From: Stenopsyche tienmushanensis
Taxonomy: Eukaryota > Arthropoda > Insecta > Trichoptera > Stenopsychidae
Direction: 5' to 3'
NCBI GenBank assembly: GCA_008973525.1
Contig: WACJ01000180.1
Location: 124,001-188,000 of the forward strand
Length of the DNA: 64,000 nt
Part shown: in pieces, positions 1 to 10,995 of the stretch
Numbering within the stretch: position 1 is the stretch's first letter
How the letters are laid out: each line of letters begins with the position of its first letter
Notes under the pieces: generated by a model
What the model was told of the DNA's origin: nothing
The model's database searches: none
What the model saw: only the letters and a program-made list of their open reading frames with translations
Program-made: the position numbers and the translations under genes

Positions 1-229
1 ACTTTGTTTGGAATAAATAAAATACACAAAAGCACCCTAGCGCTCAAAAATATATATTGGGGTTGATATAAAATATCTTTTTTTTTTTGTATTTGAATAA
101 AATTTCACATCCGCTACTATTCAATAAATATGCAAAATATGACAAATCCTTCGATTTATATAATATATTTATATTGTTTGAAAAATTGAAGATGCATTTT
201 TTGGAAAAAATACATTTTTATATTGCACC

Positions 230-665
230 CTTTGATTAGTAATCGCGCATATATGCGTTTGGTCTCAATTGATGCATAAAGAGATTGTGAATCTGAGACA
301 GAGGCGGAGAGAGTGTCTTGCGTCTCATCATACAATCATACATTGATGACAAGGTCGTACTGTAAAGTTATTGTATCAATTGTATAGATCGACCCAAATT
401 AATCTATTTCAAACTTCAATAAATGTATTATTTTATTACTAAAACCGAAGACACACGAGTACATTGTTTAGGTTTATACGAATAAATTAATGAATATTGT
501 GTGCTATCAAAAGTGTTAAGGTTCATTTATTTATATACCAGCTTCACTTACGCTGCGCGGTCATGAGATAAAAGTAGGTTTAATATGGACGATAAGTAGT
601 GGACATACGAATATAGCATCTATGTTTGAATCAATTTAAAATTAGCTCACTAATCATAGGGTAAA
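230..665 (+). repeat. Unclassified interspersed repeat R2, copy 1
   Basis: No coding signal. The right half (about 505-665) matches 24290-24620 closely: both have a GTGTTAAGG start, a TTCATTTATT or TTATTTATT run, then GGACGATAAGT, GTGGACATACGAATA and ATCAATTTAAAATTA. The left half matches 24080 onward more weakly. This copy lacks the 165-bp MITE that interrupts the second copy, so it serves as an empty-site reference. Class is unknown; a solo LTR is possible but no clear ends were found. Confidence 0.55.
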
Positions 666-1928
666 ATATGTTTTTTTTTTGCAAATTCTTAATGTTTACA
701 TTTACAAACGTATTTAATTTCAGAATACCTTTATCAAAAGCGCTCATTATAATTATAATATGTAATGTAGAACTATTTTCATAGATCAAAGAACGACATG
801 ATCAAACACAAGATAAAACACAAAGCACAACTGCATGGATGTTTGAGAAAGATTTCCTAACGAGCCCTTATAACAGGGGTTCTTATTCAATGGGTCGTGA
901 CCCAACCCAAGCTTTCCAAATAAATTAAGCAATAAATTGTATGATAGCATAGCATCTGTAAACAATGCTTGGAGCATCTGTACAGGAATAAAGGAAGATA
1001 ATCCGCATAAATATAACTGTTAAATTGCATTCTCCATAGGGAATATATTAAATCATCCTTTGACTTGCCGGTTCTCAAAAAAAAACTTACGTTTCGGATA
1101 TTTTTGCTGATCTTAATAAGCTGAATATCTTCGTGCAAAGTCGCAATCATACTCTGATTGGAATAATAAATAAGGCTAAGTAAGGCTCTACCGGCTGGGA
1201 GCTTCGCATTTTAGTCGCTTTTTTCACAAAACCCTATTTTTAAAGACAATGGACACCAATTTTCTCAAAAACGAATGCACCGATCGTAATGAAATTGTAC
1301 ATAATTCTTCTAGATAGGATTGACTAGTAATTGAATGAAGGTTTTTTTTATTTTATTTGATCACAACTTGTTTTAAAAGGCAATACATGATGTAGATTTG
1401 ACCGAAAATTGTATTTTTTGCATACATCTATATATTTTTTTAAATCCTTCGTTCGATTATAATACTCACATACCAATATGATGAGTTATCTTATCCACCG
1501 CGAGGATACTTTTTATAAGGGTGTTTCCAAAAAATCTGAAAAATGGCTGAATTATCAAAATTTTTAAATGAAAATTTCAATAAATATTGCTTAAATGTTG
1601 ATCTTTGATTTGCCTTATAGTTTGAATAAAATATTTATTTTATTATATTATCCGTTTAACTACCAGCGTTCTTAGAGATTTCCATTAAAGTTCATAGTTT
1701 ATTTGAGAGTGTCTCAATTTGCTATAATAATACTAATAAAAACAGTTTTTTTATAAAGTATTCTGAGCAATACATCCCAAAATAGATCCTGTTATGTAGC
1801 AAAGCTCATTCGATGGGCAGCCCTGATGACTTTTTAAGAATTTATTTAAAAATAATATGTAAGCACCGAGATCCGTCAAAATGCGAAGACATACTTGGAT
1901 TCACCATTATTTTTAGGTAATTTTAGCG
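666..1928. other. AT-rich stretch, no gene seen
   Basis: The short open frames here start at TTG or are AT-driven and show no recognisable domain. At 874 a CAGGGGTTCTTATTC string followed by GGGTCGTGACCC looks like a hAT-type terminal sequence, but I could not find a matching second end. Around 1801-1835 a short sequence matches, inverted, a piece at about 44199-44225, so a small dispersed repeat probably ends here. Confidence 0.5.
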
Positions 1929-2380
1929 TGGGTGATTACCACCCCCACGTAGTAGCGCTGTTAACAGCGACATCTTACATCTCTCTTCAGTGCAAAGTGT
2001 TATTTCAACAGCGCCATCTCTTGTGGCCCTGCGGAGACATTGCACCTGCATACCAACCGATCGCTTCTTGCGCGTGCACCGTTACCGGTTGGGTAGTGAC
2101 GCGCAGGAGGCGGGATTTGGGAGAATCGTCGGTTAGCCTTGGCTGCGGGAGGTCGTCCCTCCTGCAGCCAGATTTCTCTCTCTCGTGTAGAATAAATAGT
2201 TGTTTAAAGAAGAGAGTCTTTCTATTCGATGCTCGTCTATTCCCATCTATTCTTTCAGCAACATCACGGCCTGATAGAATAACGGACCCGTGCACAAGCG
2301 TGGCCATCCCGATGAAGACGTGGGGGTGAGGAGCCGCCCGGGGGCTCTGTCCTCAAGAGCGCCCCCGACTCAACGTTACA
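1929..2380 (+). mobile_element. LTR of a retrotransposon (LTR family L, copy 1)
   Basis: This GC-richer block is shared with 46733-47118 and 49295-49615. It starts at TGGGTGATTACCA, which copy 3 also has at its start. It carries an AATAAATAGTT polyadenylation-type signal near 2191 and ends GTTACA at 2380. The next bases, TGGTGTCAGAATCGG, look like a retrotransposon primer-binding site, so this should be a 5' LTR rather than a solo LTR. The ORFs on both strands here are LTR sequence, not genes. Assignment to Gypsy or BEL cannot be made from the LTR alone. Confidence 0.75.
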
Positions 2381-2700
2381 CTGGTGTCAGAATCGGCGGG
2401 TTGTAAATACTGAGCGTTTTGAATAGAAAGCGACGAAAAACGACGCACACCGGCAACACGAGGCGTTGAGGTTAGAATGGCGGAGAATCCATCGGCATCC
2501 AGCCTCGAAACGACGATGTAGATGGTGCGTTGGCATCCGAAGAAAACTACTCAGTCTTTACAAACCTCCCACACTTCTTATCGAAACGGTCGCAAAAGCG
2601 TTCGTCAATACGTTCATTCAGAATACCCGCTGGGTGAGCTTTCGAAATGAAATTCGGTGGTAATTCTACCTTCAATATCGAGCGAATGAAGGAGTGAATG
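2381..2700 (+). pseudogene. Primer-binding site and decayed leader/gag start of LTR family L
   Basis: Directly after the LTR, 2382-2396 resembles a primer-binding site. An ATG at about 2477 begins a short frame (MAENPSASSLETTM) that stops within about 15 codons. Further codons follow only with frame changes. The placement fits the start of a gag frame, but no zinc knuckle, protease or polymerase follows before the sequence turns AT-rich, so the element is broken. The gag assignment rests on position, not on a matched domain. Confidence 0.4.
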
Positions 2701-4847
2701 TATGATACAGACAAGATGGATGTAACCCCTTCCTTTTAATGGACATTGAAGAGGCCAATAGTTCTGCAGTGGACTGTTTGTGGCTGCACTATGATTATGA
2801 AATTATTAAAACTCTCCATAATAACAATGATATGTAATTTATGTGTGTTTTCAACATTATTGTATAATCAATGCATAATTTTTAAAAAATCTCATGGGCC
2901 TCGCAAGTTGATAACATAGGTTTTGGACCGTGGCTTAAAAAGATCAATAACTCCAACCTTATAAGATTACAAAGACTTCCAATGTGATAACATTATAAGT
3001 AATGAAGATAAATTATATTATCCTAAAAACCATAATTTATGAGATTTGTCCAAACGATATGTGATCTATTTTCGAAACAATAGCACGTATTGAATTTGCA
3101 GAGAAACTTACAAGAATGCTCATACATTCGATCAACCTACGAAACCTTTGCTAAAGAGCATATGGATTTTTCGACAGATTTGCTCGTCTGATAAATTACA
3201 AATGGGCGTTTAAATCGACAGGCCGTATTCTTACATATTGAATGAAGTCTGTGGAAATCTTGCTTTAAATTAAAACGAGTCTATTCGCAGAAGGGGGTGG
3301 CTACTCTGTAAACAAGTACAGACAAGAAAAAAAGGTAAATTCGATTTTCGCACGAGTATTTACGAATAAATACATACATTTAGGAGTGGTCTATTGATGA
3401 AGTAAACCTTTTTGGTGGAAGTGCGTTTGAGGGTGCGCAACCCTGGAGAGGATTGAGGATCTACCCTCGACCTTTGCATGGATTCAGGATACTTTTGACG
3501 CTATAAGGAAATGGAAGGACTTACTCGACCGGTTTTTGGGGTGTATCTGTATTTTATTAATGTGTTTGGGGGGGCTAGTTTGAAGAGGATGCTCTCAAAT
3601 GGTCCGTAAAAAAACTCTAATACAAACATGTTCGTATATATTTGTAAGCGATGGCATCGTTTTTGGTTCATGCATCTTTCATAATGTTCTTGTCCTTGGA
3701 TGCTGGAGAAAGATGTTGAGATTTGGTATTTTAATGATAAATCAAAGTTCAACCATTATATATAGTAATGCCAAAAACATGCTGCTGTTAGTATTTAAAA
3801 AATATGACATGTTGATTAAAATTACACAAAGCAAAAACTGAATTTAATAAATGTGCAAGTTAACCAGACCAAGTGTTACCGACTTGAAAATCATTATTTA
3901 ATCATCAATCTTTCAAATTTCAATTTTTAAGATTTATGTTTATGACCTAAGCAATTACTTGCTATCTTGAAGTCACTTGCCTCTTCAAATTGGTGAGCTT
4001 TCCGTACAACTATTCACATTTAATTTACCTATTTATTTAATGCTTTACTTAATAATTTAAAAAGGTCTTAATTTGCATGATTTGTATGACTATTTTAAGC
4101 ACCCAACGTACCAACTAGATCTATGGAAAGCTGTATTTCGAATGTACACTTTTGTTAATTATTCAAACACTCAGCAATGGATAATGTTTTAAATGTGTTT
4201 TGCAATCCTACTGTTTGTGTCGCCATAATATTTTGGATTTGCGCGAAAATCCTCTTAAAATGTGCACATCAGCTACTGCTCTTAAGCTTTTTGCAGACGT
4301 GTCCAAAAGATGTACATTTTCACAGAGCTGCTGATCTTGGATAACGCCTGTCAGGATTTTGGAATGCGGACGACTTAAATTTTTGCCCTAAATCCGGGTT
4401 TGCGCAAACTCAAAACTCACAGAATTATGTTACCTTCCATCGCGTCTGCATTTTGTTAAGAACCAGAATATTTCAAGATAAGGGGACAAATTCCCAAGAC
4501 GTGCCCATTTTATAGTGCTCGTTTCAACCCCTAAGGTATTGGACCATTCACGGTCCATTGGCAACACTTGGTGGTAATATGGTATCATTATCGTCAATCT
4601 CAGGGATACTTAACATAATTTATCTAGGTTTTATGTCATTATTACATGTAATTAATTAACAGCACTCCTAAAAATATTAACGTTAAAGTTGATGCCGAAT
4701 TCATTGTAAAATTTGATTTAAAAAATATATTGTATGTACTCTATATTTTTGAAATCATGACTGAATTTTATATTAATTATTAATGATATCGATATCATAA
4801 AAATATCACAAACGAAGACTTTAGAACCTAATGTGTCATTTTTTAAA
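2701..4847. other. AT-rich stretch, no gene seen
   Basis: Open frames at 3501-3752 (minus) and 3599-3841 (plus) overlap each other antisense, begin at non-ATG or unsupported starts and show no domain. No tRNA, tandem array or terminal inverted repeat was recognised. It is probably intronic sequence of the minus-strand receptor gene, whose remaining exons should lie further left. Confidence 0.5.
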
Positions 4848-5130
4848 AAATGCAATTGGAACCCTGAGGACATGCATAAAATTGGAAATCCCCATGAATT
4901 GGACGATGATATATTGACCTCATTAATGGAATTAGATCATCGTCAAACAAACGAGGAAATATCAACAGAGTTTTGTTATCCATAGTCATCAATTCAGGAT
5001 GACCTTCATTTTTACAAAGAAATTAAATAAGTCAAGAATTGAGTCCATTGTGAATTGTCGCTGATCGAACTATAGCAAGGATGAACAATCTGTGAATCTA
5101 TCTTGTCAAATATGAAACTGATCTATTGAG
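4848..5130 (+). pseudogene. Decayed mariner transposase N-terminal (HTH) fragment
   Basis: Translation with stops and shifts gives ELDDDILTSLMELDHRQT followed by NEEIS, and later pieces resembling the linker before the catalytic domain. This fits the second helix-turn-helix of SETMAR-like mariner transposases (pattern: D-x-L-x-x-L-x-E-x-D-x-R-Q-T-x-x-E-I). At least four stops interrupt it and no DDE domain follows. It is an old, inactive relic. Confidence 0.5.
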
Positions 5131-6815
5131 GCTTTCGTTAATAAATTAGTACCTAAAATATATAATTTTATTCAGATCAGGTATTTGGTTCAGTTGTGTA
5201 AAATCTACAATTAGGGCAAATGAGACATTAGATCCTAAAAAATGATACATTTAAAAATTGAGCTTTCTCATTGAAATACCCAATTTTTCATATCAATTGA
5301 GCCATTGTTGTTAATTGGCGAATTAAAAAATATTCCAAACATTCATCTTTTAAAGAGCATTTTGTTTAACCACAAGCAGGATTAATATGTATGAATGTAC
5401 AGCATTATTTTTATTTTTACCATACAATCATAATGACCTAAAACGAGCTGAGTAATGCCAGAGACAAAGCATTGGATTAACCGCTACATTGTGTAAAAAC
5501 ACGTGTATTGAATCATATATTGAAAACACGTGTCGCTTAAGTCCTGAAGACAATGCAAAAATAAGGGGGGAAACGTCCTTTTTTATCAAACGAATCAACT
5601 ATTCCACAAATGTTCGACTATAAATAAAATTTCGGCTCGAAACTTTAGAGGTTCAGCCGAAAGTTTTTTTTTAAAGTTGAAGGGGTGTTTTACTTTCACC
5701 CACTGCTGAGAGATTTTTCTCTTGTGAAAACTTTTTTAATAAACAATTCATCAACCTTGTAATGCATTGTACTTCTTTGAATTTATGATATTAAGAATTT
5801 TCAATGGAAGAGTAATTTAATTAAAACAACCTTTTTTGTTGGGCACAATTCTTTCCGACGTCACAAATTGGGTATCTAAAAGTGAGAGCCTATTTCGATC
5901 CATTATCGGAGAGGCACCAAATAACAAAAGTTTCTCCTTCTAGGGGATGAGAGCATTAAAGTATATTTTATTACGAATGCTCTTGGTTCAAAATGTTCAA
6001 CTATTTATATTAGGATAAACTTCTTATGGTATTCTATTTTATTGAATACTTTCTAAGGCAAAATTCGATCAACGCTGATATGTTCTGAACTTAAGTTTCG
6101 CTATAAAATCTCAAGTAAATTCTTAAGTCATAATTTCTTGTTGGCTTGGATAAGCTACCAAAAATTTGTATCGTGGTAGCAAGAACTGAGTTTTATTGCA
6201 AGTTATCAAAGTTTGAGTCCATGTAGTAAAATTAGCTTACCGATATTGTTGCAAAGTTTGCTGTTATGTAAAGCTACTCGGGTTGTAATAGATTCCGGTT
6301 AGCTTAACGAGCTTTAATAATGATTTACTCTTCCGCTTGCTTTTTTCTTCGTTATCGTTTTAAACAACTTAATGTCTTATTTTTATTGAATCAAATTAAG
6401 CGAGTTTTAGAGAACAAAGATAAAAAAATATAACTTAAATTGTTAAAAAACAACCTAAGATCACATGTTACAAATATCTTTATTTTCTATATATTTTTAT
6501 TAAATAAAAAAAAGATGACCCATAAATGGAAGCCAATCATAAAGTCTCCATCCCCTTGATTGACATGATTATGTCCCATGGGTTCATCTGAAATTCTATA
6601 AAGTCGTTGCTATATCCTTTACTCACCAACGAGCAAAATGATATCAAATATCGTTTCAAATCGATATAAAATTATATTACTTTAAAAAAAAACATTCCAG
6701 GTCAATAAAATAATCTTTCCTCATTTTACGGGATAAATGTGTTATAAGAAAGATTATTTCAAGCTATAATATTGTCTCCATGTCACAAACTGCGTAAAAA
6801 AATTAGCTAATCTTC
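5131..6815. other. AT-rich stretch, no gene seen
   Basis: No ORF of note, RNA gene or repeat boundary was recognised. A slightly less AT-rich part at 5630-5760 has no supported frame. Confidence 0.5.
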
Positions 6816-6995
6816 GCAAAGTTTTTTTTTTGTGCGATTTTTGCTACATTTCATCACATTGATTTGAAGTTATGCAATTTTTAGAAATAATGGAACCTAT
6901 CCCTCAGTTTTCTATGTAGTTGAAGTATTTTTTATATGCGACTTCTTCTGGAACGAATCTATCGCATAAAAACAGACCCAAATGTATATTGCAAC
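6816..6995 (+). repeat. Degenerate member of the TTTTTGTGCG MITE family
   Basis: Contains TTTTTTGTGCGATTTT near the start, GAAGTTATGC in the middle and GGAACGAATCTATCGCATAAAAA near the end. These match the order of motifs in the well-delimited 165-bp MITE at 24393-24557, but are much more diverged. It abuts a mariner at 7008. Confidence 0.45.
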
Positions 6996-7007
6996 AATGC
7001 GTTTATA

Positions 7008-7916
7008 TTAGGTTGTCCCATAAGTTTCTCTCGCAAATGAACACACATCTAATCATATCCATGGTTGAAGAAAATCCGCGATATACTGTTCGCGAAATAG
7101 CTAACAAGTTAGAAATTCCTCGACCATCCGTCCAATCCCATCTCGACCAATCGATCAGATGTGTAGCTCCCTCATTAACTGGCTGACTTAAATAAACTTC
7201 AGCGTATTTCAACATGCGATCTTCTTCTCCGACGACATAATAGCCAACCTTTTTTGATAAGATTTGTCACTGGAGATGAAAGTTGGATACTCTATGAGAA
7301 TATCCAACGTAAACGGTCTTGGATCAAGGGTACAGAAGCTTTAACTGTAGCTAAACCTGGCCTACATCCAAAAAAAGTTTTGCTATGCATTTGGTGGGAC
7401 TGGAAGGGGGTAGTTTATTATGAGCTACTTCAGCAAAGTAAAACGACCAATTCAACAAAATATTGTTTCCAACTAGACAATCTAAAGGATGCAATTGTCA
7501 GAAAACGACCAGAATTAGCGAACAGACGAGGCGTTGTTTTTCATCACGATAACGCCAGGCCTCATATGTCATTGCTCGTCAGAAATAAATTATTATCATT
7601 TGGCTGGGATATTTTACCTCATCCTCCACACTCTCCGGACATTGCCTCTTCATATCATTATTTATTTCTTTCATTGAAAAATTCTTTACGTGGTAAAAAT
7701 TTTAATTAAAAATGATATAAAAATGTACCTTGATCAATATTTTGACAACAAACCTGAGAAATTTTGGCAAGAAGGCATTATGAGGCTTCCGAAGAGATTT
7801 AAAAAGGTAATTGATCAGAATGGATCATATATTATTCAATAAATTTTGATGTAAATCAAATTATTGAGTATTTTTTTCTTAATATGAAAACGAAAGAAAC
7901 TTATGGGACACCCTAA
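7008..7916 (+). mobile_element. Mariner element, family A copy 1, with both terminal inverted repeats
   Basis: The left end reads TTAGGTTGTCCCATAAGTTT and the right end, reverse-complemented, TTAGGGTGTCCCATAAGTTT. Both are flanked by TA (7006-7007 and 7917-7918), the target duplication of the Tc1/mariner superfamily. Inside are an HTH piece (7059-7140, with NPRYTVREIANKL) and a DDE piece (7254-7709), separated by a deletion and frame changes. The 909-bp length is shorter than a full mariner (about 1.3 kb). Partial copies of the same family occur at 28381 and 35368. Confidence 0.9.
7254..7709 (+). pseudogene. Mariner transposase catalytic domain, inactive
   Basis: A 151-codon frame carries the first catalytic Asp in VTGDESWILYEN, then HPKKVLLCIWWDWKGV, and the second Asp in VFHHDNARPH. 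The third catalytic position should be the Asp of a PSDYHLF-type motif 34 residues later. Here it reads ASSYHYLF, so the Asp is replaced by Tyr. The protein lacks its N-terminal DNA-binding half in this frame. The residue loss, the missing HTH linkage and the early C-terminal stop make it dead. Products of this family cut and paste DNA at TA sites; this copy could only have moved in trans. Confidence 0.85.
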
Positions 7917-7924
7917 TATTATTT

Positions 7925-8238
7925 AAACGAACGAGAGATTCGTTGTTTTTAAACAAAATTACGCGATGAAGCTCATTTAACAACGGATGGATTCATTAAT
8001 AAGCAAAATTGTCGTATCTGGAATTGTAAAATTCCTCGAATTATTCAAAAAAGATGTCTATACCCAAAAAAGTTACTGTTTGGTGTGCGTTTTGGGCAAA
8101 TATTGGGCCACGTTTACACACAAATGCTGTTACCATGAATACTGAGCCATACTACTCAGTGATAAGTGAGTTTTTATTATCACAATTGAATTATATTGAT
8201 GTGTCTGATATCTATTTCCAGCAAGACGGTCCTATATG
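7925..8238 (+). pseudogene. Tc1/mariner-superfamily DDE transposase fragment (second family)
   Basis: Reads, with one shift, DEAHLTTDGFINKQNCRIW, then PKKVTVWCAFWA, then a later block ending YFQQDGP. These match the layout of insect DDE_3 transposases in which a QQDGA motif carries the second catalytic Asp. The frame is cut at 8239, where an unrelated CAGGGCCGTAACTAGGG end begins, so a second element probably inserted or recombined here. A shrunken relative of this fragment lies at 20390-20525. Confidence 0.7.
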
Positions 8239-8427
8239 CAGGGCCGTAACTAGGGATGCGCCCGTGGCAAGAATCTAAATTACGCCTCCCCCTTCCATTT
8301 TTTTATATTAATCTGAAAACAATTTATTTTATTTTTAATATATGCAGGAGAAAATAAAAAAAATATTCTCGACAAATTTTACCCCAAAAAAGAAATTTAT
8401 TTATAATAAAACCTTATAACTTAAGCC
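8239..8427 (+). mobile_element. Terminal part of a hAT-like element (CAGGGCCGTAACTAGGG)
   Basis: Begins CAGGGCCGTAACTAGGG, a typical hAT-style end, and continues with GCCCGTGGCAAGAAT. The same head occurs at 13756 (CAGAGCCGAAGCTAGGG, then ACCCGTGGCAAGAAT), so it is a dispersed family. The AT-rich body has no ORF. The other end was not found; the minisatellite starts immediately after. Confidence 0.5.
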
Positions 8428-10410
8428 TATCCGGAGTTACTCTCGAAACGATATTCAGACCTAGTCCCGGAGCGATATTCAGAGCTAGTCCCGGAGCGAT
8501 ATTCAGAGCTAGTCCCGGAGCGATATTCAGAGCTAGTGCCGGAGCGATATTCAGAGCTAGTCCCGGAGCGATATTCAGAGCTAGTGCCGGAGCGATATTC
8601 AGAGCTAGTCCCGGAGCGATATTCAGAGCTAGTGCCGGAGCGATATCCGGAGCTAGTCCCGGAGCGATATTCGGAGCTAGTCCCGGAGCGATATTCGGAG
8701 CTAGTCACGGAGCGATATTCAGAGCTAGTGCCGGAGCGATATCCGGAGCTAATTCCGGAGCGATATTCAGAGCTAGTCCCGGAGCGATATTCAAGAGCTA
8801 GTGCCGGAGCGATATTCAGAGCTAGTCCCGGAGCGATATTCAGAGCTAGTGCCGGAGCGATATTCAGAGCTAGTCCCGGAGCGATATTCAGAGCTAGTGC
8901 CGAAGCGATATTCGGAGCTAGTCACGGAGCGATATCCGGAGCTAATTCCGGAGCGATATTCAGAGCTAGTCCCGGAGCGATATTCAGAGCTAGTGCCGGA
9001 GCGATATTCAGAGCTAGTCCCGGAGCGATATTCAGAGCTAGTGCCGGAGCGATATTCAGAGCTAGTCCCGGAGCGATATTTAGAGCTAGTCCCGGAGCGA
9101 TATTCGGAGCTAGTCCCGGAGCGATATTCGGAGCTAGTTCCGGAGCGATATTCAGAGCTAGTCCCGGAGCGATATTCGGAGCTAGTGCCGGAGCGATATT
9201 CGGAGCTAATTCCGGAGCGATATTCAGAGCTAGTCCCGGAGCGATATTCAGAGCTAGTGCCGGAGCGATATTCAGAGCTAGTCCCGGAGCGATATTCAGA
9301 GCTAGTCCCGGAGCGATATTCAGAGCTAGTGCCGGAGCGATATCCGGAGCTAGTCCCGGAGCGATATTCGGAGCTAGTCCCGGAGCGATATTCGGAGCTA
9401 GTCCCGGAGCGATATTCGGAGCTAGTGCCGGAGCGATATTCAGAGCTAGTCCCGGAGCGATATTCAGAGCTAGTGCCGGAGCGATATTCAGAGCTAGTCC
9501 CGGAGCGATATTCAGAGCTAGTGCCGGAGCGATATTCAGAGCTAGTCCCGGAGCGATATTCAGAGCTAGTGCCGGAGCGATATCCGGAGCTAGTCCCGGA
9601 GCGATATTCGGAGCTAGTCCCGGAGCGATATTCGGAGCTAGTCACGGAGCGATATTCAGAGCTAGTGCCGGAGCGATATCCGGAGCTAATTCCGGAGCGA
9701 TATTCAGAGCTAGTCCCGGAGCGATATTCAAGAGCTAGTGCCGGAGCGATATTCAGAGCTAGTCCCGGAGCGATATTCAGAGCTAGTGCCGGAGCGATAT
9801 TCAGAGCTAGTCCCGGAGCGATATTCAGAGCTAGTGCCGAAGCGATATTCGGAGCTAGTCACGGAGCGATATCCGGAGCTAATTCCGGAGCGATATTCAG
9901 AGCTAGTCCCGGAGCGATATTCAGAGCTAGTGCCGGAGCGATATTCAGAGCTAGTCCCGGAGCGATATTCAGAGCTAGTGCCGGAGCGATATTCAGAGCT
10001 AGTCCCGGAGCGATATTTAGAGCTAGTCCCGGAGCGATATTCGGAGCTAGTCCCGGAGCGATATTCGGAGCTAGTTCCGGAGCGATATTCAGAGCTAGTC
10101 CCGGAGCGATATTCGGAGCTAGTGCCGGAGCGATATCCGGAGCTAATTCCGGAGCGATATTCAGAGCTAGTCCCGGAGCGATATTCAGAGCTAGTGCCGG
10201 AGCGATATTCAGAGCTAGTCCCGGAGCGATATTCAGAGCTAGTCCCGGAGCGATATTCAGAGCTAGTGCCGGAGCGATATCCGGAGCTAGTCCCGGAGCG
10301 ATATTCGGAGCTAGTCCCGGAGCGATATTCGGAGCTAGTCCCGGAGCGATATTCGGAGCTAGTGCCGGAGCGATATTCAGAGCTAGTCCCGGATATCCGG
10401 AGCTAGTTTC
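8428..10410. repeat. 24-bp minisatellite with a 937-bp higher-order period
   Basis: About 80 tandem monomers of consensus GGAGCGATATTCAGAGCTAG plus TCCC. Variation is confined to a few positions: TCCC/TGCC/TTCC/TCAC at the end and TTCAG/TTCGG/TCCGG in the middle. The order of variants repeats exactly with a 937-bp period (39 monomers, one of them 25 bp with an extra A: TTCAAGAG at about 8791 and 9728). About two copies of the larger unit are present and differ by very few bases, for example T versus C in a single monomer at 9200 versus 10137. Because 24 is a multiple of three, long frames stay open on both strands and give octapeptide repeats such as PERYSELV. These are best read as artefacts of periodicity. 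It is not a CRISPR array, since there are no unique spacers. Confidence 0.95.
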
Positions 10411-10995
10411 GTATGGACGAAAATTCATTACTCTTATTAATTATTTTATTATTATCTTATTAATTAATTAATTTCAGAGTCATTGCAGAGTCGGTTGCAG
10501 AGATAAGAAAGGGTGCTTGGCTTCAATTGTCAGGTAAAAATGAGACCCTCTGCAGATATATCACGGAGATATAGTTCATTTCTAGTCCTTCTTAATCGTC
10601 GACCGACCAACATTATCTTCGGAGACTTGGTCTGTAGAAGCCATTTTCGCCGCGTTTCGCCCGACTTATAATAATCAAACGCCATTGCCATCCATGACTG
10701 TGCGCTCCGCATTTTATACGAATAAATGCGTTGAGCCGATATAATATTTGATTCATCATCTCCATCTACGATCAGAACGATCAGAACGAGCAGAACATCC
10801 CCATCCCTTAAGAATCCTGACTATTAACCGTAGTTCACCGGCGCCGTCCTCGTGGTCCAGACTTACGTTACGAAACGTCAACTTTCGAGTGACCTTTGGA
10901 TCCGGATAACGCAGCATCCGCTGCATCTACGAAGGAACGCAGGGGTGCCTATAGTCAGCGGCCCCCTACGTTACAGTGCTAAAATGATATTTACG
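10411..10995. mobile_element. Possible LTR or retroelement end
   Basis: This GC-richer segment contains an AATAAATGCG polyadenylation-like signal near 10724 and ends CCCCCTACGTTACA, similar in form to the CAACGTTACA end of the LTR at 2380. A 60-codon minus frame (10530-10712) has no recognised domain. No matching second copy was found, so the start is unknown and the call rests on the end signature and composition only. Confidence 0.3.

Noticed and set aside
1895..2329. 144-codon plus ORF and 100-codon minus ORF as genes
   Set aside because: Both lie within LTR family L, whose sequence recurs at 46733 and 49295.
8428..10410. CRISPR array
   Set aside because: Monomers are contiguous variants of one 24-bp unit, with no unique spacers and no cas genes. 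The genome is eukaryotic.
8536..10471. Long ORFs (up to 556 codons) across the 24-bp array as protein genes
   Set aside because: They exist in several frames on both strands, begin and end with the array, and switch peptide phase at the 25-bp monomer. This is the expected result of a period divisible by three.
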